Source of the DNA: Terriglobia bacterium
GTDB lineage: Bacteria > Acidobacteriota > Polarisedimenticolia > Polarisedimenticolales > JAIQFR01
Length of the DNA: 64,000 bases
Direction: 5' to 3'
NCBI GenBank assembly: GCA_020073205.1
Contig: JAIQFR010000006.1
Location: 1-64,000, forward strand
The position numbers and the translations under genes were made by a program. Position 1 is the first letter of the stretch; every line of letters begins with the position of its first letter. Under the pieces are notes generated by a model that ran no database searches, was not told the origin of the DNA, and worked only from the letters and a program-made list of their open reading frames with translations. Positions 8,541-18,729 of the stretch are shown piece after piece.

Positions 8541-10007
8541 TCAGGGCGCGGTCGGAACCCGCAGGCGTTGGCCTGGGTGGAGGACGGAACCCGGAGTCAG
8601 CTGGTTGAGCCCCAGGAGGTCGGTCACGGACACGCCATAGGCCGCCGCGATCTTGAACAGCGTCTCGCCGCGGCGCACGACGTGGACGATCGCGCTGGCG
8701 ACGGCGTCCGCCGCGCGCGCGCCAGGCACCCGTCCCGCCGGCGGCTTGGGCGCCTCGGCGGCGGACTGCGAGGCCACCGCGGGCGGTGCGGCCTTTGCAG
8801 CGTCCTTCGGCGCGGAGAGCCGGCCGATCGTTCCCTGGGGAAGCCAGACTTCCGTTCCTGCGGGGAGCGCCTGGCCGTCCCGGACGGCGCGCCGCGTCCA
8901 GGCCGGATTCAAGGCCGTAAGGTCGCCGAGCGGCACGCCGTAGGCTCGCGCGACCTGAACCGGCGTCGTCCGCTTATCGAGCACGACTCGATCCTGCGCG
9001 AGCGGCGGCTCGTATCGGATCCCCTCCGGGAAGAAACGGACGGGATCGCGCGCGATCTCGCGGACGGCGAGGAACTCCGCGTAGAAGTTCCGCGAGGCGA
9101 AGCCGAAGTGCTTCCCGTTGTATTCCCGGGCGATCCGGTCGAAGTCCGTCCCGAATCGCGCCCGGGCCCGCGCCATTCCCTCGACGCCGTGGTTGTACGA
9201 GGTGACGGCCAGAGACCAGTCCCCCAGCGTCTCGTAAGCGTCCCTCAGATACCGTGCGGCGCCGCGGGCCGCCGCCACCGGATCGAGCCGCTCGTCGAGC
9301 GCGGAACAGTAGAGCATGAACTTCCGGGCGGCCGGCCGGGTGAACTGCCAGATGCCCAAGGCGCCGGCGGACGAGCGTGCTGAGGCCTGGAACGAGGATT
9401 CCACGTGCGGCAGGAACGCGAGGTCCTCCGGCAGGTTCGCCTCGCGGAACACGCGGCGGAATTCCGCGTCGTAGCGGCCGCTGATCTCGAGCCCTCGGCG
9501 AAACCGCTCCCTAAGCCCGCGCTGGGAGCGCAAGCGCGTGTGGGCTCCCTCGATCGAAGCGATCCCCGCCGTCGTCGTGATCTTGAGGGCGAGCTCCTTC
9601 TCCTCGTCGGTGAGCTCCTCCCGCGCCGCGATCTTCCGCTCCATCCGGGCAAGAGCGGTCTCGATCTTCCTCTGCCGGGCGCGGACGATCTCCCGCTGGG
9701 CCCGTGAGTACCCCTCTCCGACCTCTCCCGGGAGCGTCACGGTCTCGTACACGAGCGCGGGGTGGTCGACATCGTGGATCGCGACCTGGCTGAGGCTCAA
9801 GGTCGCGAACACCTGCTTCCAGAATTCCACTTGCTCGAGGAGGCCCGAGGGCGCGGGGAACGGGTCGGCGGGCGCCGCCTTCGGCGCGGGGACGGCGGAC
9901 GCTGCCGCCGGGTCCGTGCCGGGCTCCTCGGCCCGGGAGAACGTGATCGCCGCGCCCATGAGGAGCGCGGCGCAGAAACCCGCGACCGTGATTCGAACAA
10001 TGGACAT
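8541..10007 (-). CDS. MltD-like lytic transglycosylase with two LysM domains
   Basis: This 488-residue protein has an N-terminal signal peptide/anchor (MSIVRITVAGFCAALLMGAA) and a strong GGAGG site. The middle carries an SLT/GH23 lytic transglycosylase domain: LPHVESSFQASARSSAGALG with the catalytic Glu in HVES, then GIWQFTRPAARKF and VTSYNHGVEGM. Two LysM modules close the protein (about 350-395 and about 435-485; the last begins VVRRGETLFKIAAAYGVS). It cleaves peptidoglycan glycan strands to form anhydro ends, with the LysM modules binding the wall. The domain order matches MltD, and it would act in the periplasm. Confidence 0.93.
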   Translation of the reverse strand: MSIVRITVAGFCAALLMGAAITFSRAEEPGTDPAAASAVPAPKAAPADPFPAPSGLLEQVEFWKQVFATLSLSQVAIHDVDHPALVYETVTLPGEVGEGYSRAQREIVRARQRKIETALARMERKIAAREELTDEEKELALKITTTAGIASIEGAHTRLRSQRGLRERFRRGLEISGRYDAEFRRVFREANLPEDLAFLPHVESSFQASARSSAGALGIWQFTRPAARKFMLYCSALDERLDPVAAARGAARYLRDAYETLGDWSLAVTSYNHGVEGMARARARFGTDFDRIAREYNGKHFGFASRNFYAEFLAVREIARDPVRFFPEGIRYEPPLAQDRVVLDKRTTPVQVARAYGVPLGDLTALNPAWTRRAVRDGQALPAGTEVWLPQGTIGRLSAPKDAAKAAPPAVASQSAAEAPKPPAGRVPGARAADAVASAIVHVVRRGETLFKIAAAYGVSVTDLLGLNQLTPGSVLHPGQRLRVPTAP

Positions 10008-10160
10008 CGAACGCCTCCGCCTTTCGTGACGCGCGCACCCGGAATATAGGCCCTCCGGGGAGCCGCTTCAACGCAAGACTCCGGAAGACCGCGGCGTCGG
10101 CCCCGCGGCGGCGCGCGGGGGCCATTTGCTATAGTACCCGGCCGTTTGCCGGGGTGACGC

Positions 10161-11339
10161 ATGATCCGCGCTGGCGTCGGCATCTCCGCGAGTTCCGGAT
10201 CCGCCGAGGCCGCCCGCGAGGCGGCTCGACAGGCCGTCGCCGGTCTCCGCGGCGAGGGCGCCGACTGGTGCATCGTCTTCGCGACGTCGCACCACGCCTC
10301 CACGATCGCGGACGCCCTCGGGACCCTGGCCACGGAAACCGGCACCCCCTACCTCGCCGGCTGCACCGGTTGGGGTGTCCTGGCAGGTGAAAGGGAGATC
10401 GAAGGTGGACCGGCGCTCGGCGTCCTCGCCGTCGCCGCGGACCGCCTTCGCGGGACCCCGTTCCTGTTTCCCGACGAGGGGGACCTCGGGTTGACCGCGG
10501 GGAGGCGCCTGGGCGAAAGGCTGGTCACCTCCCGGGGGACCGGGGACCTCGTGCTGGTCTGGCCCGATCCGCTGCACGTCCGGCCGGACCGGCTCCTCCA
10601 GGGGCTCGATGCCACCCTGCACGGCATTCCGGTGGCCGGGGGCGCGGCGGCGAGCGGTGGACCCCATGAGGCCACGCTGCAGCTCTGCGGGAGCGAAGCC
10701 GCCAGCGGGAGCGTATCGGGCATCCGCCTCGGGGGGACCTTTCGCCACCACGTCGCGATCACGCAGGGATGCCGGCCGCTCACCGGCCCCCTCAAAGTCA
10801 CGGAATCCCACGAGAATCTCATCCTGGAAATCGACGGACGGCCGGCGATGCAGGTGCTGCGCGAGGTGGCGCCTGAGGGCGTCCTCGATCGGAGCGAGTC
10901 CGCGTTCAACTACCTGTTCGTCGGACTCGTGCCCGATTCGCCGGAGCCGAACGTCCGCACCGGCGACTACCTGATTCGCAACATCCTGACCGCCGACGAC
11001 GACACGGGCGTCCTCGGAATCTCGGAGGAGGTCGAGGAAGGGCGGCGGCTGGTGTTCGCGCTCAGAGGGGGTGCCGCCGCGCGCGAGGATCTGGAGCGCG
11101 TGCTGGATGGGCTGGTGCGCGAGGCAGACCCGAGCCGCTTCCGTTTCGGCCTCTACTTCAACTGTCTGGCGCGCGGCCGATCGCTCTACCGCGAGGAAGG
11201 GATCGATGCCGCCTTGATCTCCCACGCCCTGCCGGGCCTTCCGCTGCTGGGGTTCTTCGGGAACGCCGAGATCGCTCCCCTCCGCGGCGTCAACCACCTC
11301 TTCACGTACACCGGCGTCCTGGTGCTCGTCGGCGACTAG
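10161..11339 (+). CDS. FIST N/C domain sensory protein
   Basis: This 392-residue soluble protein matches the FIST_N and FIST_C domains: CIVFATSHHASTIADALGTL and LAGCTGWGVLAGEREIE in the N-terminal part, then RFGLYFNCLARGRSLY and LPLLGFFGNAEIAPL in the C-terminal part. FIST proteins are proposed to sense small ligands such as amino acids and usually sit beside signalling genes, but here no kinase or cyclase is adjacent. A TATAGT sequence at 10130-10135 could be a -10 element, though no good -35 is visible. Its stop overlaps the stop of the convergent pseudouridine synthase gene. Confidence 0.88.
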   Translation: MIRAGVGISASSGSAEAAREAARQAVAGLRGEGADWCIVFATSHHASTIADALGTLATETGTPYLAGCTGWGVLAGEREIEGGPALGVLAVAADRLRGTPFLFPDEGDLGLTAGRRLGERLVTSRGTGDLVLVWPDPLHVRPDRLLQGLDATLHGIPVAGGAAASGGPHEATLQLCGSEAASGSVSGIRLGGTFRHHVAITQGCRPLTGPLKVTESHENLILEIDGRPAMQVLREVAPEGVLDRSESAFNYLFVGLVPDSPEPNVRTGDYLIRNILTADDDTGVLGISEEVEEGRRLVFALRGGAAAREDLERVLDGLVREADPSRFRFGLYFNCLARGRSLYREEGIDAALISHALPGLPLLGFFGNAEIAPLRGVNHLFTYTGVLVLVGD

Positions 11340-12259
11340 TGCTCCCCTCCGCGACGGAGCGCGGTCAGGAGCCGCCGAAAATCGGCGGGAGGGGGCGCGT
11401 CGAACGCGAGCCTGGGACCGCCCGTGGGGTGGTCGAACGCGAGCCGGTGCGCGTGGAGCGCGGTCCGGCCGATCAGGGTCGATCGCCGGCCGTAAGCCAC
11501 GTCCCCCAAGAGCGGGTGCCCCTCGGCGGCGAGCTGGACGCGAATCTGGTTCCTGCGTCCGGTCTCGAGCCTCACCTCGAGCAGCGTCGCGCCAGAGAAT
11601 CGCTCGAGGACGCGGAAACGCGAGACCGCCTTCCTCCCGGCGCGCTCGAGGGGAACCGGGTGGACCTTGAGGCTGACCGGGTGCTCGGCCAACCGGTGCT
11701 CGAGCCGCCCAAGGTCGCGCTCGAACCGCCCCTCGGCCACGGCAAGGTAGACCCGGTCGGGGCGGCCCGACGCGAACTGGGCCCGGAGGGCGGCGAACGC
11801 GGGTCCGGGGCGGGCCGCGACCACGAGGCCGGAAGTGAATCGATCGATCCGGTGGACCGCATGCACCGCCGGATGGCGGAAGCCCCGCTTCCGGTACAGG
11901 TCGGTCAGCATCTCGATGAGCGACTCGCCGCGGTGGGAAGGGGACGGGACGGTGATGAGGCCTGCCTCCTTGTCCACCACCACGAAGTCCCGCTCCTCGT
12001 GCACGATCCGGTAGCCGTGAGCGCGGTGGGCCCGCCGGGGCGCCGTGCGCGCGGTCGCCGCATCGGCGGTGGCCTCGATCCGGTCGCCGCGGGACACGCG
12101 AGCTCCCGGACTCGAGACGACCTCCCCGTTCCGGCGGACGCCGCCCGCGAGGATGAGCCCTCTCGCGCGGGAATGCGGGACCCGGAGCCGGTCGTGCAGG
12201 AGCTGCTGGACGCTCTTTCCGGCGTCGTCAGGCCCCGCGACCAGCATCTCGCGCCCCAT
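11336..12259 (-). CDS. RluA-family RNA pseudouridine synthase
   Basis: This 307-residue protein has an N-terminal S4 RNA-binding domain (VPHSRARGLILAGGVRRNGE) followed by the RluA catalytic domain with the signature HRIDRFTSG, whose Asp is the catalytic residue, and later LETGRRNQIRVQLA and HAHRLAFDHP. It isomerises specific uridines in 23S rRNA or tRNA. RluA, RluC and RluD types cannot be separated here, so no symbol is given. Confidence 0.92.
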   Translation of the reverse strand: MGREMLVAGPDDAGKSVQQLLHDRLRVPHSRARGLILAGGVRRNGEVVSSPGARVSRGDRIEATADAATARTAPRRAHRAHGYRIVHEERDFVVVDKEAGLITVPSPSHRGESLIEMLTDLYRKRGFRHPAVHAVHRIDRFTSGLVVAARPGPAFAALRAQFASGRPDRVYLAVAEGRFERDLGRLEHRLAEHPVSLKVHPVPLERAGRKAVSRFRVLERFSGATLLEVRLETGRRNQIRVQLAAEGHPLLGDVAYGRRSTLIGRTALHAHRLAFDHPTGGPRLAFDAPPPADFRRLLTALRRGGEH

Positions 12260-12325
12260 GTCACGGATTATCCGCCGAGATCCTCCGCTCTCCCAGGCCC
12301 CTGGGCCCGGCGTCTCGACGGTTTC

Positions 12326-13420
12326 TCACTCGTTCGGGATATTCCCGTCGATTCGTCCCAGGATTTCGCTCGGTGGCTCTGCGCGCCTTCTCCGCGAGCC
12401 CACGACCAGCGCCAGGGATCCGGCCAGGACGCTCAGAGCGTAGTACGTTCCACGATGGACGAGCGCGGCCGCCGCCGCAGCCTCCGGGGGAATCCCGAGC
12501 CTCGCGTAGAGACCGATGAGCACGACCTCGGTCGCGCCGATTCCGCCGATCGTTCCGGTGAGGGTCCCCGCGAACGCGGCAAGCACCAGAGCGGTGGCGA
12601 TCCCGAACAGCGGCGCGTCCACCCCGAGGGCGCGGAACACCATGGCGTTGGCCACGCAGAGGGAAAACCACGAGGCGGCGCCGAGGGCGATGTCGGAAGA
12701 GACCTCGTACCACGCGGAGCCCGTGCGTAGGAGGGGCGCCAGCACCGGCTCGAGCCAGCCCGGGACGGGGCCGTCGGGGCCCGGCTCCCGGAATCGCGCC
12801 GGCGTGAGGCGCGCGGCGACCTTCACGACGCCGGGACGCCGGACGAGGCGCAGCGTCCGGCCTCGGAGCGCGACGGCGAAGACCGGGAGCGCGACCGCGG
12901 CGATCCCGGAGAGGAGCAGCGCTCGTCGGCCGGCCGAGGGGGGCATGGAGAGCGCGGCCGCCGCCGCGAGGAGGCCGCCCAGGAGGAAATCGCCGAGGAC
13001 GTTCGTCACCTGGTCCGCCACCGACCACCCGTAGGCGAGCGCCATCCTCCACCCGGTGCTGCGCTGCACGATCGCGGCGCGCAGCACGCCTCCGGCGAGC
13101 TTCGCGGACGGGGTGACGAGGTTCAAGAGCGTGCCGGACAGGATCGCGCGAAGAGTCGTGCCGAAACCCACGCGCCCGGTCCGCCGCATCATCCGCTGCC
13201 ATTTCGCGGCCCAGATCAGGTACCTCGAGGCGACGGCGCAGAGGGAGAGCGCGAGCCACCGGGGATCGGCGTCGAGCGCGGCTTCCAGGATCCGGCGGGG
13301 CCCGAGCGATCGGACCCACCACGCCAGCACGCCGACGCAGGCCGCGAGGATCAGGACCCGCAGCACCCTTGCGCCCGCGCCCCCCGTCGGGCGACGCTCC
13401 ACGGGCGGGAGAGCGGTCAC
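12326..13420 (-). CDS. flippase-like integral membrane protein (UPF0104/LPG synthase TM family)
   Basis: This 364-residue protein has at least seven hydrophobic helices and family-typical segments (AKWQRMMRRTG, LSGTLLNLVTPSAKLAGGVLR, FAGTLTGTIGGIGATEVVLIGLYARLGI). It belongs to the flippase-like domain family that includes the membrane part of lysyl-phosphatidylglycerol synthases. No aminoacyl-transferase domain is attached. The start is GTG at 13420, overlapping the TGA of the ClC gene (GTGA), so translation is coupled. A lipid or polyprenyl-linked substrate is likely but unproven. Confidence 0.82.
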   Translation of the reverse strand: MTALPPVERRPTGGAGARVLRVLILAACVGVLAWWVRSLGPRRILEAALDADPRWLALSLCAVASRYLIWAAKWQRMMRRTGRVGFGTTLRAILSGTLLNLVTPSAKLAGGVLRAAIVQRSTGWRMALAYGWSVADQVTNVLGDFLLGGLLAAAAALSMPPSAGRRALLLSGIAAVALPVFAVALRGRTLRLVRRPGVVKVAARLTPARFREPGPDGPVPGWLEPVLAPLLRTGSAWYEVSSDIALGAASWFSLCVANAMVFRALGVDAPLFGIATALVLAAFAGTLTGTIGGIGATEVVLIGLYARLGIPPEAAAAAALVHRGTYYALSVLAGSLALVVGSRRRRAEPPSEILGRIDGNIPNE

Positions 13421-15468
13421 GGACGCTGCTCGAGCGCTTCGAAGGCACCGGCCGGGCCCAGGAGGACCAGGGCGTCCCCCTCCCGCACCACGAGGTCGGG
13501 CGGGGCGGGGGAGATCTCGCGGACGCCGCTGCCTTCGGGGCGTTTCACCGCGAGGACGTAGAGCCCCAGCGCGTGATACGGGTCGGACTCCAGGAGCGAT
13601 CGTCCGACGAGGAGCGCGGGTGCCGGCCGCTCCTCGATCCTCAGGTCGGCCGCGCGGCGCGCTCCCGCCTCCTCTCCGGGGACGTTGCCGCCGAGGTACT
13701 GCGCGAGCACCAGCCTCCTGCGCAGCACCTCGCGGTCGAGAGCCTGCACCACGTCCCGGCGGGCGACGCTTCCGACCAGCCGGTCGGGCGCGTTCTGGTC
13801 GACGACCGGGAGCTGCGCCAGCTCGAGCTGGGAGAACCGGCGCATCACCTCGTCGAGAGGCGTTCTCTTCGTCACCCTCGGGACGTCCCGGACGAGGTCC
13901 AGCGCCACCAGGCTGTCCTTGAGGTGCGGCTCCCCCGCCACCTGGAACGCGTCCCGGAGATCGATGGCCCCCTTGAGCCGGTCCTCGGCGTCGAGGACGT
14001 AGATCGCGGTCGCGCGGCTCTCGGTGAACCGCTCCACGACCTCGCCCATCGGCGCGTCGGCGCGGACCGTCAGGGGATGGAGCCGGATGAAGTCCTCGGC
14101 CCGGAGCGAGGCCAGCGCCATCTGCTCGAAGGCCAGGTCGAAGTCGACCCCGCGCCTCCTCAGCGCCTCGGTGTAGATCGAGTCGCGACGCAGCGTCCGC
14201 GAGAGAGCCGTGGCGGTCACCACCGCCACCGCGAGCGGCATGACGGCGCCGTAGTCCTGGCACATCTCGAAGACCATGATCAGCGCCGTGATGGGAGCGA
14301 ACGTCGTGGAGGCGATGGCCGCGGCCATCCCACCCAGGGTGAAGTAAACCGCCTCGGCCTGGAGGCCCGGGAGCGCGGCGTGGGCCCCGGCGGCGAACAG
14401 CGCCCCCCCCGCGGCGCCCACGAGGAGCGTCGGCGTGAACACGCCGCCCGAGCCCCCCGAGCCGATGGAGGCCGCGGTCGCGACGATCTTCGCGAGCAGG
14501 AGCGGCAGGAGGATCTTCGGGAGCAGGTTCCCCATCAGGACCTCGCTCACCGCGTCGTAGCCGTTGCCCCACACCTCCGGGATCCACCAGGCGAGGAGGC
14601 CGACCGCGAGGCCGCCGAGGCCCGTGCGCGCCCAGACCGGGACCGGCACGCGCCGGAAGATCCGCTCCGCCGCCTCCACGCTCGACCTCAGGAGCAGGGC
14701 CACCAGCGGGATCAGCGCGCCCAGCACCGCGAACAGCGGGAGCGACAGGAGACCCGGCGCGTGGCCCGGCGCGACCTGGTAAAGCGCGGTGGCTCCGATC
14801 ACGCCTCGGGAGAGGAGCGTCGCGGTGATGGAGGCGAGGACCACGGGGCCGAACACGTCGAGGGCGAAGTTGCCGTGGATCACCTCCATCACGAACAGGG
14901 CCGCGCCGATCGGCGCGTTGTAGGCGGCGGCCATCCCCGAGGCGACCCCGCAACCGATCAGGATTCGCCGCCGCTCCGTCGGGATGCGGAGGATACGGCC
15001 CAGGCGCGACGCGGCCGCCGCGCCGATCTGCACGATCGGGCCCTCGCGCCCCACCGACCCGCCGGTGGCATTGAGGAGGACCGACGCGAGAGACTTCCTG
15101 AGCGTCCGCCCGAGGTGGAGCTGGCCGGCTCCCCTGAGCGAAACCGCCTCCATGATCTCCGACGTTCCCTCGCCGCTGCTCCCACCCTTCACGAAGTAGC
15201 GGGCGAGCAATCCCGCTGCGAGCCCTCCCGCCGCGGGGGCGATCACGACCATCGGGAACCGCAAACCGCGGGCGACGTCGAGCGGGTGGGCCTTGCTCGC
15301 GAACGCCAGGTACTGGAGCGCCAGGCCGCCGAACCGGACCAGGACGGCGCCGAGCGCCCCGAGGACTCCCGCGGACAGGACCAAAGCCAGGGCGTACGCC
15401 CGCTCGTTGGTGCGGAACCGGTGGCGGATCGTCTGCAGCCAGCCGCCGAGATCCCCGACTCGGATCAT
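13417..15468 (-). CDS. ClC-family chloride channel/antiporter with CBS pair and RCK_C
   Basis: This 683-residue protein has a ClC membrane core: GSVGREGPIVQIGAA carries the gating/proton Glu of GREGP, followed by GVASGMAAAYNAPIGAALF. The first anion motif is altered to GSSGEGTSE rather than GSGIPE. A cytoplasmic tail follows with two CBS domains (about 455-580: RLHPLTVRADAPMGEVVERF and DVPRVTKRTPLDEVMRRF) and a C-terminal TrkA_C/RCK_C-like domain (VREGDALVLLGPAGAFEAL). The tail suggests ligand gating. It moves chloride or similar anions across the inner membrane and is co-translated with the downstream flippase-like gene. Confidence 0.92.
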   Translation of the reverse strand: MIRVGDLGGWLQTIRHRFRTNERAYALALVLSAGVLGALGAVLVRFGGLALQYLAFASKAHPLDVARGLRFPMVVIAPAAGGLAAGLLARYFVKGGSSGEGTSEIMEAVSLRGAGQLHLGRTLRKSLASVLLNATGGSVGREGPIVQIGAAAASRLGRILRIPTERRRILIGCGVASGMAAAYNAPIGAALFVMEVIHGNFALDVFGPVVLASITATLLSRGVIGATALYQVAPGHAPGLLSLPLFAVLGALIPLVALLLRSSVEAAERIFRRVPVPVWARTGLGGLAVGLLAWWIPEVWGNGYDAVSEVLMGNLLPKILLPLLLAKIVATAASIGSGGSGGVFTPTLLVGAAGGALFAAGAHAALPGLQAEAVYFTLGGMAAAIASTTFAPITALIMVFEMCQDYGAVMPLAVAVVTATALSRTLRRDSIYTEALRRRGVDFDLAFEQMALASLRAEDFIRLHPLTVRADAPMGEVVERFTESRATAIYVLDAEDRLKGAIDLRDAFQVAGEPHLKDSLVALDLVRDVPRVTKRTPLDEVMRRFSQLELAQLPVVDQNAPDRLVGSVARRDVVQALDREVLRRRLVLAQYLGGNVPGEEAGARRAADLRIEERPAPALLVGRSLLESDPYHALGLYVLAVKRPEGSGVREISPAPPDLVVREGDALVLLGPAGAFEALEQRP

Positions 15469-15525
15469 GCGCGTAGGGTCGGCGGTCGCGGGCCGCGAGT
15501 CAAGGGGCGGGTCCCTCCGGGGGCC

Positions 15526-16329
15526 TCAGGATCCGTTCTCGGGCTCGAGGTAAAGACGCGTCAGCTCGCCCTTCAGGACCTCGAACGCCTCGTCGGGGGC
15601 GTCGGCCACGCGGAAGAGGCCGAGGTCCTCCTCGGCGATGGTCCCCCATCGAACCAGCGCGTCGAAGCGGATCACGTCGTTCCAGTACCGGCTGCCGTAC
15701 AGGATGATCGGCATTCGCTTGCCGACCTTCCGGGTCTGGACGAGGGTGAGCAGCTCGAACATCTCGTCCAGGGTCCCGAACCCGCCCGGGAACACCACGA
15801 GCGCCTTGGCCAGGTAGGCGAACCAGAACTTCCGCATGAAGAAGTAGTGGAACTCGAACGCCAGCTCGCGAGTGATGAACGGGTTGTGGCTCGGCTCGTC
15901 AGGAAGGCTGATCCCAAGGCCGACCGAGATCCCCGCGGCCTCGGAGGCGCCGCGATTGGCCGCTTCCATGATCCCCGGGCCGCCGCCCGAGCAGACGATG
16001 AACCTGCGATTCGGCGGGGGCAGGCTCTTGGACCAGTCGGTCACGGTGCGCGCGAGCGTCCGGGCGTCCTCGTAGTACCGGGAGAACGCGAGGGCCTTCT
16101 CGGCCCGCTCGACGGCCCCGTCGTCGTCGGACGCCTTCGCTTCGTCGAGCGCCTCGCCGGCGCGCTCCTCGGACAGCACCCGCGCCGACCCGAAGAACAC
16201 CACGGTGTCCTTGATCCGGTAACGCTGGAATCTGGCGTGGGGCTCCAGGTACTCGCTCAGGATCCTGAGCGTCCGGGCATCCTTGCTCTTCAGGAACTCG
16301 AGGTTGTCGTACGCCTTCTCGACGGTCAT
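15526..16329 (-). CDS. LOG-family (TIGR00730-type) protein
   Basis: This 267-residue protein carries the Rossmann-like LOG signatures FIVCSGGGPGIMEAANRGA and VVFPGGFGTLDEMFELLTL (PGGxGTxxE). Members are nucleotide 5'-monophosphate phosphoribohydrolases, historically annotated as lysine decarboxylases. ATG at 16329 is chosen over an upstream in-frame start because of the strong GGGGGGAGAGGG site. It is longer than the minimal LOG enzymes owing to an N-terminal helical extension of about 100 residues. Confidence 0.9.
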   Translation of the reverse strand: MTVEKAYDNLEFLKSKDARTLRILSEYLEPHARFQRYRIKDTVVFFGSARVLSEERAGEALDEAKASDDDGAVERAEKALAFSRYYEDARTLARTVTDWSKSLPPPNRRFIVCSGGGPGIMEAANRGASEAAGISVGLGISLPDEPSHNPFITRELAFEFHYFFMRKFWFAYLAKALVVFPGGFGTLDEMFELLTLVQTRKVGKRMPIILYGSRYWNDVIRFDALVRWGTIAEEDLGLFRVADAPDEAFEVLKGELTRLYLEPENGS

Positions 16330-16425
16330 GCTGCGTCCCTCTCCCCCCGGAGCCGAGGCGCAGCACAATGTAGCAGGAAAGGCCGACCGTGCCCGCCGCG
16401 AGGCGTGAACGCCCCTTGGGCTGCG

Positions 16426-18657
16426 TCACGGACAGGGCGACACGCGCGGCGAGCCGGAGGAGCCCTTACCCAGAGGTCCGCCGCCGCCGCAGCCGGCGTC
16501 GTGGCCGCGCACGAGGTAGAAGAACCCCGTCTCGGCCTCGGGAAGGTCCCCGTCGTCGTACGACGTGGCGACGCTCATCGGCTCGAGGCAGTCCCCCCAG
16601 TCGCCGGTGGCGAGTCCCGACAGGGTGCCGCGCGACAGGTCGTAGCCGTCGGCCCGCGCCGTCGCCGTCCACACGAGGTGCGCCGGCTGGCCCGGGGCGC
16701 CGTCGACGATCAGCGATGCGACGTCGCCGGGGACCCCCTGCGACGCGTCCAGCGGCGCGCAGTCCGATTCGTCGAGGAGTCCGTCGCCGTCGTCGTCCGG
16801 ATCGCAGGCGTTTCCGAGGCCGTCGCCGTCCGTGTCGATCTGGTCGGGATTCGCGAGGCTCGGGCAGTCGTCATTGCGGTCGGGGACGCCGTCGGCGTCC
16901 GCGTCGGCGAGGGCGATCTCGGCTTCCGACGCCCTCAAGATCCACTCGTGCTCGTCGAACGCGAGACCGATGACCGGCTCCGTCGTCTCGAGGACGAAGT
17001 CCTGGTCGGATCCGTCGCTCCACACCGTGCGGACCTCGCCTCCCGCCGCGGTCGCGAGGGTGACGTCCACCGGCATCGTGAACGTCCCGGCGTCGGTCTG
17101 GACCTGGCGGATCCTGAGGTAGGTCCGGTAGACGCCGTTCCCCGCGTCCGCCGTGAGCCACCCGTACTCGTACGCCGGCGAGTTCTCGCCGTACACCCAC
17201 TCGTCGAAGAACCAATCCAGGGGTCCACCGTGGTGTTGCTCCATCGCCGCCTGGAACTCGGAGGTGCTGGAGACCGCGTCCTTGTGCCCCGCGTACCAGT
17301 CCCTCATCCCGTCGAAGTACGGCGGCCCGTTCATCACGCGGCGGAGCATGTGGTGCACCCACGCCCCCTTGTCGTAGACCGTCGAGCCGAACAGGTCCGC
17401 CGGGTCGTACACCGGACCGTCGAAATGAGCGCTCCACAACGAGTCCATGTAGTCCTGGTATCCCTGGGCGCCGTTCAGGTGCTCGGCCCACAGCGCCTCG
17501 CAGTACGATGCGGTCCCCTCGTTCAGCCAGACGTCCGGCCAGGTTCGCGGGCTCACCGAATCGCCGAACCACTGGTGGCTCAGCTCGTGCGCGATGATGT
17601 AGTCGTAGGTGTGACCGCCGGTGATCAGCATGTAACCGTACGACGTGTTGGTCGAGTGCTCCATCGCGCCCGGCCACGGGAACGCGCTCATCCCGTACTT
17701 GTCCTCGACGAACGGGTACTCGCCGAAGGTCAGGGCGTAGAAGCGGATCATCGCCGGCGTCGCGTTGAACGACTCCCGGGCGTTGGCGAGGTACTCGGAA
17801 TACACGTAGTGGGTCACCGGCATGGTCCCGCCGGCGAGGGTGTCGTAGTTGTCCGTGAAGCTCGAATAGACGGTGGCCGCGATGCTCACGAGGTAGGTCG
17901 TCAGCGGGTGCGTCGGCAGCCACTGGTACTGTTTCTTGCTGCCAGTCTTCGGGACGGTTCCTTTCAGGACGCCGTTCCCGGTGGCGGTCCACGTGTTCGG
18001 GACCGTCCACCACTCCTCGACCGTGGCCTTGTCGTCAGGCCGATCCTTGCACGGCCACCACGTGCGGGCCCCCTCGGGCTCGGACAGCGTCCAGACCATG
18101 GTCCCCTGGGTCGGGTTGTAGTAGTACTTGTTCCAGCCGATGGAGCCGAAGCCGGTGGCGTCCGGGACGCCGCCGTAGGAGACCTTGACGTCGAATGACT
18201 GGCCCGGATCGAACGGCTGGTCGAGGGTGATGTCGAGGAGGTTTCCGGAGTGGGTGTACGCCAGCGCCGTGGCTCCCCGTGTCACCGACGTCACGCCCAT
18301 GTTGTCCAAGAGGTCGAGCACGAGGTGGTGGAAACCGGCCACGAGGCTCGTGCCGGTGACGGTGACCGATCCCGCGACCGTCTTCGTGGCCGGGACGAAG
18401 TCGAGGTCCAGGAAGTAATGCGTCACGTCCACGTCGTCCTGAAAGGCGAGGAGCGCCGCCTGCTCCGCGTTCGGCAGCCCCCAGCGGCCGGCCAGCGTGA
18501 CGTGACTCTTGCGGAGCGCCTCGCGCTGCTCCCGTGTGGGGTAGGGCGGATCGTAGGTCGTTTGCGCGAGCCCGGCGGCCGCGGGAACGAGACAGGCCAG
18601 CGCGAGCATCGCGATCCGGATCCCGTGGCGTAGCGAGGTCGGACGGCTGATCGTCAT
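16426..18657 (-). CDS. secreted M1-family aminopeptidase with thrombospondin type-3 repeats
   Basis: The start at ATG 18657 follows AGGGAG and opens a signal peptide ([20 protein letters not shown]) on a 743-residue protein. The M1 gluzincin core has [14 protein letters not shown] with the third zinc ligand in [11 protein letters not shown]. The upstream exopeptidase motif is GAMEH instead of the usual GAMEN. After the catalytic part come calcium-binding type-3 repeats ([15 protein letters not shown] and [19 protein letters not shown]), typical of exported proteins. The very C-terminus may be an extra beta domain. It should trim N-terminal residues from extracellular peptides. Confidence 0.92.
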   Translation of the reverse strand: MTISRPTSLRHGIRIAMLALACLVPAAAGLAQTTYDPPYPTREQREALRKSHVTLAGRWGLPNAEQAALLAFQDDVDVTHYFLDLDFVPATKTVAGSVTVTGTSLVAGFHHLVLDLLDNMGVTSVTRGATALAYTHSGNLLDITLDQPFDPGQSFDVKVSYGGVPDATGFGSIGWNKYYYNPTQGTMVWTLSEPEGARTWWPCKDRPDDKATVEEWWTVPNTWTATGNGVLKGTVPKTGSKKQYQWLPTHPLTTYLVSIAATVYSSFTDNYDTLAGGTMPVTHYVYSEYLANARESFNATPAMIRFYALTFGEYPFVEDKYGMSAFPWPGAMEHSTNTSYGYMLITGGHTYDYIIAHELSHQWFGDSVSPRTWPDVWLNEGTASYCEALWAEHLNGAQGYQDYMDSLWSAHFDGPVYDPADLFGSTVYDKGAWVHHMLRRVMNGPPYFDGMRDWYAGHKDAVSSTSEFQAAMEQHHGGPLDWFFDEWVYGENSPAYEYGWLTADAGNGVYRTYLRIRQVQTDAGTFTMPVDVTLATAAGGEVRTVWSDGSDQDFVLETTEPVIGLAFDEHEWILRASEAEIALADADADGVPDRNDDCPSLANPDQIDTDGDGLGNACDPDDDGDGLLDESDCAPLDASQGVPGDVASLIVDGAPGQPAHLVWTATARADGYDLSRGTLSGLATGDWGDCLEPMSVATSYDDGDLPEAETGFFYLVRGHDAGCGGGGPLGKGSSGSPRVSPCP

Positions 18658-18729
18658 GTGCACGCTCCCTGTCGGACGTCGGAGGGGATACATATACACC
18701 TACACGGGGAGCGGGACCCGAACTTCCCC

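Noticed and set aside
13421-14953. Long N-terminal extension of the flippase-like gene
   Set aside because: It overlaps the ClC coding sequence in another frame and is low-complexity. The coupled GTG at 13420 is the natural start.
13369-18198. 1,609-residue open frame on the + strand
   Set aside because: It runs antisense to the ClC, LOG and M1 aminopeptidase genes, all of which have clear motifs. High GC keeps the opposite frame open, and its sequence is Arg/Asp/Glu-rich without domains.
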